Of a stretch of DNA of 11,367 nt, positions 1 through 7,357 are shown one piece after another (the stretch's first letter is position 1; every line of letters starts with the position of its first letter). Made by a program: the position numbers and the translations under genes. Origin of the DNA: an uncultured Oscillospiraceae bacterium (GTDB lineage Bacteria > Bacillota > Clostridia > Oscillospirales > Oscillospiraceae); assembly GCA_910579725.1 (NCBI GenBank), contig CAJTUD010000081.1, positions 1 through 11,367 of the forward strand, in the 5' to 3' direction. Below the pieces are notes generated by a model, which was not told the DNA's origin, ran no database searches, and worked only from the letters and a program-made list of their open reading frames with translations.

Positions 1-150
1 GATGAGGCCGCTGCGCTCTCCCACCTCCAGGGTACTGCCCTTGTAGCTGCTTACCCGAATTGTGTCAGGAGGGTTTGCCGCCTGGGCGGGGACAGCCAGT
101 CCCAGAAGGAACGCCGCTGCCAATACTATTGACATCCGTTTTTGCTTCAT
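1..150 (-). CDS. Exported protein, N-terminal part only (runs off the left edge)
   Basis: The visible 50 codons start with ATG at 150 and continue past the window edge. The product opens with a positively charged MKQKR, a hydrophobic core (SIVLAAAFLLGLAV) and a PAQAA stretch that fits a signal-peptidase I site after residue 24. It is therefore probably exported. The mature part seen (about 25 residues, ending VGERSGLI) is too short to place in a family. A GGAGG ribosome binding site lies 8 bases before the ATG, and that site is part of a long inverted repeat (see 154-208). The gene follows the sortase gene by 70 bases on the same strand, so it is probably the next gene of the same transcription unit. 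It may be another surface or cell-wall protein of the conjugation module; this is inference from position only. Confidence 0.75.
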   Translation of the reverse strand, partial: MKQKRMSIVLAAAFLLGLAVPAQAANPPDTIRVSSYKGSTLEVGERSGLI

Positions 151-153
151 ATA

Positions 154-208
154 GAAAACCTCCATTCTGTTGTGATACTATTCTATACGATAGGAAACAG
201 AGGTTTTC
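154..208 (-). promoter_or_regulatory. Inverted repeat that would pair with a ribosome binding site
   Basis: In the 70-base gap between the sortase gene and the next exported-protein gene, GAAAACCTC (minus strand, 208 to 200) is a perfect 9-base complement of GAGGTTTTC (162 to 154). The second arm contains most of the GGAGG ribosome binding site for the ATG at 150. CTGTT/AACAG just inside the arms may lengthen the pairing. In the mRNA this would hide the ribosome binding site. No T-run follows, so it does not look like a terminator. Confidence 0.5.
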
Positions 209-220
209 AACAAAATCCCT

Positions 221-1051
221 TTACTTTTTTTCGACCGCCTGGACGACAACCCGGCTTTCGGGGTGATCTGCCAGACAGGTAGTGATGGTGATGCGGTTGT
301 CGGCGGTGGACTGGAGGTAGCTCCAATCGGTGTTGGAGATGATCGTTACCGTCTCAACCGCATAGGTGCGGGTCCCGTAGACCGTGGTGTAGGTGATGGT
401 ATCGCCCTGCTCCAAATTCCTGATGGAGCCGATGACATACTTGCTACCCCGGTTGTGGCCGCACACAGCTACATTTCCATCCCAGGCCGAGGTGGAGCTG
501 TAATGGCCCAGCCCCTTTTTCATGCTCTCAGCCGTTTCGCCCTCCCAAACCTTCATGTTGATGTTCAGGGTGGGAATCTTCACCGTGCCGATATGGCCGT
601 CCTTATAGGCCATGCCTTCCACGCTGGTGTAGGCGGGCTGCTGATAGGTGGGGGTGGTAGGGATCGTGGGATTGGTGGTGGAAGTCGAGCCGCCTGCACC
701 AGTTCCCTCAACCAGTACCGTGATGGGACCGCCGCCCCCGGCTGTGCCGTAGCCGCCTCCGCCAGTACCCACAGTCTGCTGAAGGCCGGGGAGAATGGTG
801 CGCTCCATCACGCCAGTCATGGTGGTGCTCTGGACACCGTACTCCAGCTCAGGAACCTGGTAGTCTACCACATTCCTGCCGCCGTAATTGTACTGACTGC
901 CGTAGACATCTTCATAGCTGGTGCTGCCGTAGAAGTCCTGGGGAGCGTCCGTGGTAAAAGAATAATAGTCCGACGCGGAGGCCGGGACCGCCATGGACAG
1001 CGCCGCCGCCACGGACAGCATCAGCCCGGCAATTTTTCTGATATGCTTCAA
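221..1051 (-). CDS. Secreted sortase-family cysteine transpeptidase
   Basis: The 276-residue product has a signal peptide (MKHIRKIAGLMLSVAAALSM, then AVPASAS-D, probable cleavage near residue 27). A Tyr/Gly/Thr/Pro-rich linker (about 28-145) follows, then a C-terminal sortase domain (about 150-276). The sortase triad is visible: His199 in VCGHNRG, Cys259 in TITTCLADH and Arg267 in ESRVVV, the His-Cys-Arg arrangement used to join LPXTG-like substrates to the cell wall. I chose the TTG at 1051 because AGGAGG lies 7 bases upstream and the signal peptide begins there. An in-frame ATG at 1120 would add 23 hydrophobic residues but has no ribosome binding site. There is no clear permanent membrane anchor, unlike typical class A sortases, so the enzyme may be soluble or wall-associated. 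The exact class is not decided. The IS110 element sits directly upstream and probably separates it from its original promoter. Confidence 0.85.
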   Translation of the reverse strand: MKHIRKIAGLMLSVAAALSMAVPASASDYYSFTTDAPQDFYGSTSYEDVYGSQYNYGGRNVVDYQVPELEYGVQSTTMTGVMERTILPGLQQTVGTGGGGYGTAGGGGPITVLVEGTGAGGSTSTTNPTIPTTPTYQQPAYTSVEGMAYKDGHIGTVKIPTLNINMKVWEGETAESMKKGLGHYSSTSAWDGNVAVCGHNRGSKYVIGSIRNLEQGDTITYTTVYGTRTYAVETVTIISNTDWSYLQSTADNRITITTCLADHPESRVVVQAVEKK

Positions 1052-1137
1052 GTGATTTCCTCCTATTACAATAAGAATTACGGTAAGAGGCACGGCAGCC
1101 AGCTGTGTCTTTTTCCGCATTGTTGCCAAAGCTGATA

Positions 1138-1357
1138 GAATGAGAGAGTATTGGCCTGATGTATTCCTCCAAGGACTAACACGTCCGGGGAAAAGTCCGT
1201 CAGCCAGCCTCTCATTCGCAGCGTTCGATTTATGCAGGTTGAGCCGCCTCGTTGGAGCCGCTGCTCCGACCTGGTGCGTCCGTGTCAACAAATAGATTGA
1301 ATCGGCAATGATGGAAGGGCTGGTCGCCAAATCATGATCTGATAGGAGTGTTGAACT
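1138..1357 (+). ncRNA. Candidate IS110 bridge RNA region
   Basis: IS110-group elements are known to encode a structured bridge RNA in the 5' non-coding end before the transposase gene. Here that end holds strong pairing. GAATGAGAG (1138-1146) pairs perfectly with CTCTCATTC (1209-1217). Inside it TGGC-C-TGA (1152-1159, one bulge) pairs with TCAGCCA (1200-1206). Inside that GGACT (1173-1177) pairs with AGTCC (1194-1198). This gives a long stem with internal loops, as in a target- or donor-binding loop. A second hairpin, GTTGGAG (1251-1257) with CTCCGAC (1264-1270, one G-U pair), follows. The RNA boundaries and guide segments are not established. Confidence 0.45.
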
Positions 1358-2569
1358 ATGAACGCAGCGGGGATTGATGTTTCCAAGGGGAAGAGCATGG
1401 TATCGGTTATGCGGCCTCTGGGCGAGGTGGTGGCAAAACCGTTTACTGTGTGTCACACCGGCAGTGAACTCAAGGAGCTGGCAGACTACTTGAAAAGCCT
1501 GGACGGTGAGACGCGGGTAATCATGGAGCATACCGGGCGGTACTACGAGCCTGTGGCCCAGTTTCTCCATGACGCGGGGCTGTATGTCAGTGCGGTGAAT
1601 CCGAAACTGATCAAGGACTACGGGAACAACTCGCTGCGCAAGGTCAAGACCGACAAGGCCGATTCCAAGAAAATTGCGAAATATGGCCTTGACAACTGGG
1701 GAGAACTGCGGCAATATGCTTCCATGGACACAATTCGTTACCAACTGAAAACGCTGAACCGGCAGCACACTCTGTACACCAAGATGAAAACCGCGATGAA
1801 AAACAACCTCATCGCCCTTCTGGACCAGACCTATCCCGGTGTCAACGCCCTGTTCGGCAGCCCGGCCCGTGAGGATGGGACGCAGAAGTGGGTGGACTTT
1901 GCTACGTCTTTTTGGCACGTAGACTGTGTTCGGGGTATGAGCCAGACCGCTTTCACGGAGCGTTACCGCAAGTGGTGCAAGCGAAACCGCTACAATTTTA
2001 GCAGCGATAAAGCTGCCGAAATCTATACCGGAGCGAAAGACCAGATTGCCATGATACCAAAGGACGATCTGACCAAGCGGCTGATCCAGCAGACGATTGA
2101 TTCCCTCAATACTGTTTCCAAGACCGTGGAGCAGCTCAAGGCTGAGATGCTGAAACTGGCATCCCAGCTCCTGGAGTTCCCTGTCGTTATGAAGATGCAC
2201 GGTGTAGGGGATTCCCTTGGCCCACAGCTCATGGCGGAAATCGGGGACGTGACGCGGTTTGTCCACAGAGGTTCCATCACCGCTTTCGCCGGTGTTGACC
2301 CTGGCGCTAACCAGTCCAGCGAGCGCGAAGCCAAGAGCGTCCGCACTTCCAAGAGCGGCCCGCCAGAGCTGCGCAGGACGCTGTTCCTTGTGATGGACGG
2401 CCTGCTGAAATCCATGCCCCAGGATGACCCGGTCTACCAGTTCATAGACAAGAAACGAGCCGAGGGTAAGCCCTACCTGGTCTACATGACAGCGGGTGCC
2501 AACAAATTCTTGCGCATCTACTACGGTAGGGTCAAAGAATATCTGGCATCGTTGGAAACCGCCGATTGA
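1358..2569 (+). CDS. IS110-family transposase/recombinase (DEDD type)
   Basis: The 403-residue product is full length for the family. The N-terminal RuvC-like DEDD domain shows Asp7 in GIDVSKGK, Glu57 in IMEHTGRYY, and Asp99 and Asp102 in KTDKADSKK, the expected metal-binding residues. A helical middle region (about 120-270) leads to the C-terminal Transposase_20 domain: HGVGDSLGPQLMAEIGDVTRF at 281-301, AFAGVDPGANQSSERE at 309-324, then SKSGPPELRRTLF at 331-343. The conserved serine region of this domain is at Ser320-Ser321. IS110 enzymes recombine the circular element with target DNA, guided by a bridge RNA. The ATG at 1358 has AGGAG 9 bases upstream. No frameshift or stop is seen, so the enzyme may be active. 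The strand is opposite to the host genes. Confidence 0.96.
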   Translation: MNAAGIDVSKGKSMVSVMRPLGEVVAKPFTVCHTGSELKELADYLKSLDGETRVIMEHTGRYYEPVAQFLHDAGLYVSAVNPKLIKDYGNNSLRKVKTDKADSKKIAKYGLDNWGELRQYASMDTIRYQLKTLNRQHTLYTKMKTAMKNNLIALLDQTYPGVNALFGSPAREDGTQKWVDFATSFWHVDCVRGMSQTAFTERYRKWCKRNRYNFSSDKAAEIYTGAKDQIAMIPKDDLTKRLIQQTIDSLNTVSKTVEQLKAEMLKLASQLLEFPVVMKMHGVGDSLGPQLMAEIGDVTRFVHRGSITAFAGVDPGANQSSEREAKSVRTSKSGPPELRRTLFLVMDGLLKSMPQDDPVYQFIDKKRAEGKPYLVYMTAGANKFLRIYYGRVKEYLASLETAD

Positions 2570-2663
2570 CCATCCTCGCCTTGTTTCCATTTGACCGGCG
2601 TTTATACGGCGGCCTTTTTGTGTTGCCCTTTTTTCGCCTCCCTGCCATGTCCTCAAATTTATT

Positions 2664-3833
2664 TCATTTTCCTATTGACTTTTCCTTTGCAGACTTTTCC
2701 TCTGAGGGGTCGAACTCATGCCAGTCCCCAGGGCGGTCCTGGAGGACAGTGTAGGCATAGTCAGCCGACCGGTGGTGGACGGTGAAGGTCTGGCCCAGCA
2801 GCTTCTTTGCCAGGGGCCGCTTGATCTCCACCGCAATGATGCTCTCCGGGTAGGGGTCCAAGCCGGTGATGTCCACCTCCGGCCGTTGGGGCTCTGCCCG
2901 GAACTTGGCGATCAGCTTATAGTCCCTGGGCTTATCGCCGGGGACGTAGATGTAGGCGTTCTTACGGTGCAGGTACAGCCAGATTCCACCCCCGGCCAGC
3001 GCCGCCAGCAGAGCAATCACCAGGAGCGTTCCGCCAATGGCGGCCGCGTTTCCACTGGACAGAGGGCCGCCCTGCTTGACCGGCGCGGTGGGCTGCGGAG
3101 GCTCGGATACGATTTCCGTTCCCACATAGACCACCGTGTAGGTGATGCTCTCGATACCAGAGGCGGTCACGGTTCCCTTGTACTCCGCCGTGGAGACATA
3201 GCCTGTGGCAACCTGATAACTGGTAGAGGCGGAATAGGTAGCCACCGCCTGATAGCTGGAAGGAGCCAGCACATCGCCTACCAGATCGGTGCCGATGACC
3301 TGCCACTCCACATTGGCGAGGGTGAGCGTCTTCCCATCCTTGACCGTGGTGGCCGGGATGTAGGACATATCATTCCGGTCCAGCGGTCCAATGGTCTTGG
3401 TGGCAGTCACTTTTCCGCTTTTGCTGGCATAGCCCGCTGCCTCGGTGGTGATGGTGGTGTGGTCCAGAGCCAGTTCGCCGGAAAATTCCCCATCATCATA
3501 GGGGATGCTGGGGGCCAGCTGCTCCAGGACGGCATTGAGGTCCTTTTTCCCGGTCTCCACGGTCACCGTCTCGGTCACTACCTTGGTTTCCAGAAAGGTA
3601 TGTTCATCCTTGGTGGTATAGGCCCAGGCATAGGAAAAGCCGTCGTACTCAAACGACGGCTCCTTCAATGTCTCCGGGTCTGTGCCGGGGGGAAGCTCGT
3701 AGGTCTTGACGATGCGCTGCTGGCCGTTGAGATTTTCCACCACCAGACTGACCGGAACCTCTGCGGCCATGGCCGTGGTCATCAGCGACAGCACCAGCAG
3801 CACCGACAGCGCCAGATACCTGAAATGCTTCAT
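2664..3833 (-). CDS. Exported, single-pass membrane-anchored protein of the conjugation module
   Basis: The 389-residue product has a signal peptide (MKHFRYLALSVLLVLSLMTT with AMAA-E, cleavage near residue 24). A large extracellular Thr/Val/Tyr-rich region (about 25-255) follows, with beta-like stretches such as LETKVVTETVTVET and YTVVYVGTEIV. A Pro-rich spacer leads to one membrane segment (about 265-287, AAAIGGTLLVIALLAALAGGG), and a charged cytoplasmic tail of about 100 residues ends the protein. There is no LPXTG motif, so it is probably held by the membrane helix and is not an obvious sortase substrate. I do not recognise the family with certainty; similar proteins occur beside conjugation genes in Clostridia ICEs. 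The ATG at 3833 is preferred because AAGGAG lies just upstream; the in-frame TTG two codons earlier is too close to it. It starts 11 bases after the S1-domain gene. Role at the cell surface is inferred. Confidence 0.8.
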   Translation of the reverse strand: MKHFRYLALSVLLVLSLMTTAMAAEVPVSLVVENLNGQQRIVKTYELPPGTDPETLKEPSFEYDGFSYAWAYTTKDEHTFLETKVVTETVTVETGKKDLNAVLEQLAPSIPYDDGEFSGELALDHTTITTEAAGYASKSGKVTATKTIGPLDRNDMSYIPATTVKDGKTLTLANVEWQVIGTDLVGDVLAPSSYQAVATYSASTSYQVATGYVSTAEYKGTVTASGIESITYTVVYVGTEIVSEPPQPTAPVKQGGPLSSGNAAAIGGTLLVIALLAALAGGGIWLYLHRKNAYIYVPGDKPRDYKLIAKFRAEPQRPEVDITGLDPYPESIIAVEIKRPLAKKLLGQTFTVHHRSADYAYTVLQDRPGDWHEFDPSEEKSAKEKSIGK

Positions 3834-3844
3834 AGGCAACTCCT

Positions 3845-5308
3845 TTACAGATTTTGTTTGATGATTCGGGTGATGATGCCGATTGCGATTCCCTTTTCTT
3901 CGTCCAAACGGGTAACGGCAAAGCTGACATCATCTTTCTTGCCAGGTGTACGCAGATCATAGCAGGCGTGGGCAATGGCATTGACGCCGTTATTGAGCCG
4001 GATGTAGACAACGCCGCCCCGCACATCGGTGACCCGCCCGGCATACCGGCACTGGGGCTGGCATTTCTTCACATTGTCCAGGTTTGTGGTAGAGGACACG
4101 CTGCGCACATCAGCGGTGATGGTCAGGCCCTCCAAACTGCTGCGGTCAATGGTAAGGATACGGATCAGGATGCGGCTGCCCACACTGAAATGGTCGCGGG
4201 CATCGCCCAGCCACTCCCAGGAGAGATCCCGCGCCACGATAGCGCACTCCACACCGAATGCCTCCACACGGATAATCTTCTCCGCCACAGCGATAACGCG
4301 AGCCTGGACTACCCGACCCTCATAGATCAGATGCTCACCCAAAGCGTCGGTGTCCATGTAAAAGCTCTGCCGTTTGCGGAGCATGGCGTCCTTCCGGCTC
4401 GCCAAGATACTCCGGGTGTTAGAATCGATGCCCTTCACCATAAAGTCGATCTCAGCACCCAGCATAGTGGAAAGCATCCGGTTCAGCCTGCCCATAAGCT
4501 CCAGGTACTCCCGGTTGGAGGGCATCTCGCCGGTGTAGAGCAGCATTTCCAGAATAGGGATCGCTACCCGGAAACCCTTGTAGTCCACGATTGCCAGCGT
4601 CCTGCCGGATTGAGTCTGCTCCACGCCACCCAAAATGCCGGTGAGAATGCGGCGGGTGCGGTAGGCGTTACGGATCTCGTGCCAGATGATCTCCTCCCGC
4701 TCTTCTTCCGTCTGAATACGGTCACGGGCGTCAATGGTCAGCACGTAATCGCTGCGCTGGGTGGGCGGAGCACGCCGGGCACGGGGACGGGCGGCACGTT
4801 CCGTCGGCGTCTCACCTGCATTGGCGGTCTCCATGGGATTCTGCTCAGGAGCGGTCGGTGTCTCTGGAAGCATATCGCCCTCCGGCACTTCCATCAGCGG
4901 AGGCGGATCACCCTGCGGAGCCGGACTGTCCCCCTCTGCGGGAGGGAGGGGCATGGTGCTCTCCATTTCATGCAGCAGATCTTTGTACTGGGAGTCATCG
5001 GCGACATCTTCCCGGGGGATACCACCAGGAGACGGTTCCTCACTGGAAAAGCCCTCACCCACACTGTCATCCGTAAGGGGCGATTCCGCATCCGGAAAAG
5101 CCGCGTCCCCATCGCCAGATGGGGCCCCGCTGTCAGGAACCTCACCGCTGTCGGGCATAGCCTCACCGACGGAGACGTCTCCGCCCATACTCATGGTATC
5201 CTCCTGGACACCTTCAGTCGGGACTTCACCTTCCGGAAGCTGCAAGGTCTCCTCCGGATTAGTGTCCGAATACTCCGGTTCGGTCATTGTGGTCTTTTTT
5301 CTTGCCAT
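3845..5308 (-). CDS. S1/OB-fold-like nucleic-acid-binding protein with acidic N-terminal tail
   Basis: The 487-residue product has two parts. Residues 1-165 are low-complexity and strongly acidic (Glu, Asp, Pro, Ser, Gly) with no hydrophobic core, so probably disordered. They end in a basic patch (RAARPRARRAPP, about 171-182). Residues 185-487 are folded. Segments at about 329-402 (EGRVVQARVIAVAEKIIRVE ... VGSRILIRILTIDRS) and 421-485 (YAGRVTDVRGGVVYIRLNNG ... VSFAVTRLDEEKGIAIG) follow the strand pattern of S1 RNA-binding OB folds; 218-260 may be a third, diverged copy. S1 domains bind single-stranded RNA or DNA. The start is 6 bases after the coupling-protein stop, and the ribosome binding site is formed by the last codons of that gene, which suggests coupled translation. 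A partnership with the coupling protein is inferred. Whether the ligand is RNA or transferred DNA is unknown. Confidence 0.75.
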   Translation of the reverse strand: MARKKTTMTEPEYSDTNPEETLQLPEGEVPTEGVQEDTMSMGGDVSVGEAMPDSGEVPDSGAPSGDGDAAFPDAESPLTDDSVGEGFSSEEPSPGGIPREDVADDSQYKDLLHEMESTMPLPPAEGDSPAPQGDPPPLMEVPEGDMLPETPTAPEQNPMETANAGETPTERAARPRARRAPPTQRSDYVLTIDARDRIQTEEEREEIIWHEIRNAYRTRRILTGILGGVEQTQSGRTLAIVDYKGFRVAIPILEMLLYTGEMPSNREYLELMGRLNRMLSTMLGAEIDFMVKGIDSNTRSILASRKDAMLRKRQSFYMDTDALGEHLIYEGRVVQARVIAVAEKIIRVEAFGVECAIVARDLSWEWLGDARDHFSVGSRILIRILTIDRSSLEGLTITADVRSVSSTTNLDNVKKCQPQCRYAGRVTDVRGGVVYIRLNNGVNAIAHACYDLRTPGKKDDVSFAVTRLDEEKGIAIGIITRIIKQNL

Positions 5309-5314
5309 TAGCTG

Positions 5315-7300
5315 TCATTCCTCCTTTTTGGGTTTTGGTTTGGATAAAATAGAATCTTTAGTCGCAGTCACCACACGCTTTTTAGGGGCCGGTTCAGATG
5401 CCGGCGGTGCGGGTGGCTTTGCCTGGGGCTGTTCGATGGCAGCGGGCGGAGTGTCCTCTGGAGTTATCACCGGAGATTCTGCCGGAGCCGCTGCCTTGGG
5501 TGGGGCCGCCTTTTGGCCTGACGCTTTGGGTTTACGCACAGACCTGGGTTTGGGCGGAGCTGGTTTCACCTCCTTCCTCTCTGCCGTCTTTTGAGCCGTC
5601 TGCCATGCGGGAACATGGGAGGCGGCCTTGCTCGGGTGCAGCTTCTTTGCTTCGGGGTGCTTGGAATAGTCGTATTTATCAACCTCCAGTACATTTCTTC
5701 CGCGCAGGATGACCAGTGCCCGGTCAACATCCATCCGCAATACTTCGTCCATGGTCATGAGCTTCCGCTTGCCCACGCCGCTGGTCTCCCGGTACTCCGG
5801 CGTATAGTTGGAGATGCGCCATGTGCCCAACTGCTTGGCCTTGCTGGTGACAGCAATGGACGCTTCGCCGGTGCGGTCAGAGATAAACTGCGCGGTCAGG
5901 GCATCGGTACAGCCTAAAAACAGGGTGATGTCGCAGTTGCCCAGAATTTCCTGCCACTGGTTCTGCGGGTATCGGTTTTGCAGGCCAGCCAGGTTTTGGA
6001 ACACACAGGACATGCTGATGTTCCGGGAGCGGATGACTGAGATTTTCCGGGACAGGTCTGGAATGACCCCGCAGGCGCACAGCTCCTCGCCCAACACGTG
6101 GACGGGGACAGGGAGCGCCCCGCCGGGACACTTTTGATCGGCGTACCGCACCAGCTTGATGAAAATAAACGACAAAAACAGCGAGGACAGGAAATCAAAG
6201 GTACTGTCCTGGTCGCTGGTAATGCAGTAGTAGGCGCAAGGCTGTTTGCCCGGCAGCTCCAAGTCAATTTCGTCGTAACCGGTGATATTGCGGATGTCCT
6301 GGTTCTGAAATACCTGAAGCCGGGAACCAAGGCCGATAATGACGCCGCCCCGGACGCTCTCTGAGGATTGCTTGAAAATGCTGTAGGGGGCCTTGGCTGG
6401 ATGGGAAATGTCCAGCACATCAAAAATAGCGTTCAGTTCCTTTTCACTGCTCATGGCAAGAAGCTGGTACACCTCGCCAATATTGCGCTTCCCCGGTGGA
6501 TACCCCCGCTCCACATAGAGCACCAGGGCTTTCAGCAGATTCAGCTCGGCGGAGTCCCAGAAGTGGTCGCCCCGGTCGCTGCCAGTGTTTTTGATGATAA
6601 CGTCACAAAAAAGCTGTGCCATCAGCTCCTGGCCCTCAATCTCCGCAAGACAGTTCCAGGAGTCGGAGGCGGCGGGCGTAACGAGGTTGAACACCTTCAC
6701 GGTGTAGCCCTGGTCCCGCAGGTAGGCGCTGCTTTTTTCGTAAAGTTCGCTCTTGGGATCACAGATAACCAGCGAGGATTTCCGGGCGGCGCTTTGCAGG
6801 ATCATATTCATGCAGAAGGCCCGTGTTTTCTTGGAGCCGCTGGCCCCATACACCGCCAAATTGCCGTTGAACCTTGTCTTCTCCGGGACGCAGATCACTT
6901 CGCCGTCTATCTCACCCAGAATGATGCCGGGATGCTTGCGGATGTTGGGAACCAGGTCCAGCACACCTTTCAGCTCTTTCTTAGTCATGAAACCCGCTGT
7001 GCCGTAAGTCCCCTTGTTGGAATAAATCAGGTTTCGCTCCCGGTCATACGCGCCGGTTTCACTGTAGCCCATCCGCATAACCATGAACACCAGCACGCCC
7101 AGGGCCGCTATACAGCCGCCCACACCGTACAGACCGTAGGGCCAGCGGAACACAGCGGCGATACAGATAAAGAAGTTACCGTCCGGAAATTCCGGGGCAG
7201 TACCGAAAACTCCGCCCGCCGCCTGCCACACGTCGTAGTTGTAGAGGAACTGGGCGATATAGCCGCTTCCGTAGAGCAGAGCGCCCAGAGCGACCGGCAA
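5315..7300 (-). CDS. VirD4/TraG-family type IV coupling protein
   Basis: This is the ATPase that brings the relaxase-DNA complex to the conjugation channel. Numbering from the TTG at 7300 (661 residues), the N-terminus holds membrane segments (before about residue 16, and about 44-75). Walker A is at 152-159 (GASGSKKT), followed by the family's DPKSELYEK (181-189) and FNLV...SWN (204-216). The Walker B region is LGEELCACGVIPDL (403-416), then SVIRSRNISMSCVFQNLAGL. The nucleotide motifs are unusual: Lys replaces the last Gly of Walker A, and Glu405-Glu406 stands where Asp-Glu is usual. A basic Pro/Ala/Lys-rich tail (about 555-661) follows. The start is uncertain: 7300 is the first standard start codon in frame, but it cuts the first membrane helix. 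An ATA at 7336 with a good ribosome binding site would restore MSKKTILKLLLI. The S1-domain gene follows after 6 bases. Confidence 0.95.
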   Translation of the reverse strand: MPVALGALLYGSGYIAQFLYNYDVWQAAGGVFGTAPEFPDGNFFICIAAVFRWPYGLYGVGGCIAALGVLVFMVMRMGYSETGAYDRERNLIYSNKGTYGTAGFMTKKELKGVLDLVPNIRKHPGIILGEIDGEVICVPEKTRFNGNLAVYGASGSKKTRAFCMNMILQSAARKSSLVICDPKSELYEKSSAYLRDQGYTVKVFNLVTPAASDSWNCLAEIEGQELMAQLFCDVIIKNTGSDRGDHFWDSAELNLLKALVLYVERGYPPGKRNIGEVYQLLAMSSEKELNAIFDVLDISHPAKAPYSIFKQSSESVRGGVIIGLGSRLQVFQNQDIRNITGYDEIDLELPGKQPCAYYCITSDQDSTFDFLSSLFLSFIFIKLVRYADQKCPGGALPVPVHVLGEELCACGVIPDLSRKISVIRSRNISMSCVFQNLAGLQNRYPQNQWQEILGNCDITLFLGCTDALTAQFISDRTGEASIAVTSKAKQLGTWRISNYTPEYRETSGVGKRKLMTMDEVLRMDVDRALVILRGRNVLEVDKYDYSKHPEAKKLHPSKAASHVPAWQTAQKTAERKEVKPAPPKPRSVRKPKASGQKAAPPKAAAPAESPVITPEDTPPAAIEQPQAKPPAPPASEPAPKKRVVTATKDSILSKPKPKKEE

Positions 7301-7333
7301 AATGAGCAGCAGCTTTAGGATCGTTTTCTTTGA

Positions 7334-7349
7334 TATTTGAAATCCCTCC
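7334..7349 (-). promoter_or_regulatory. Coupling-protein ribosome binding site followed by an ATA codon
   Basis: GGAGGG (minus strand, 7349 to 7344) is followed by 7 bases and then ATA (7336 to 7334), in frame with the coupling protein. Codons after the ATA read SKKTILKLLLI, a charged start plus the missing first half of the membrane helix. Family members would be expected to start at this point. Either ATA is used as a rare start, or an ATG has mutated to ATA (or been misread), leaving the weaker TTG at 7300 with no nearby ribosome binding site. Confidence 0.6.
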
Positions 7350-7357
7350 GAAAATGC

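Larger units (their letters stand above)
1070..2660 (+). mobile_element. IS110-family insertion sequence (ends approximate)
   Basis: One transposase gene of the DEDD/IS110 type (1358-2569) is preceded by about 270 bases of structured non-coding DNA and followed by less than 100 bases. This layout fits the IS110 group, whose elements usually lack terminal inverted repeats, so the ends cannot be read directly. They must lie between the sortase ribosome binding site (near 1063) and the stop codon of the exported-protein gene (2664). The element runs opposite to all neighbouring conjugation genes and separates two that were probably adjacent. No flanking duplication was recognised. Confidence 0.8.

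Noticed and set aside
2595..2620. Possible terminator after the transposase (CCG...CGG then TTTTT)
   Set aside because: Only about 3 base pairs can form before the T-run, too weak to call.
2532..2648. 38-codon Lys/Arg-rich minus-strand frame starting MAGRRKKGNTKRPPY
   Set aside because: It overlaps the transposase end antisense, its only upstream GAGG is 2 bases from the ATG, and it is short. It could be a remnant of a host gene cut by the IS, but the support is too weak.
1052..2656. Long minus-strand open frame antisense to the transposase and continuous with the sortase frame
   Set aside because: The sense strand is a complete IS110 transposase with all motifs; the antisense translation shows no family pattern. 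Open antisense frames are common in G+C-rich genes. The sortase has its own signal peptide and ribosome binding site.
3854..7318. Several long plus-strand frames opposite the coupling-protein, S1-domain and exported-protein genes
   Set aside because: Their translations are rich in Gly, Arg, His and Gln without domain motifs, and they lie exactly antisense to well-supported genes.
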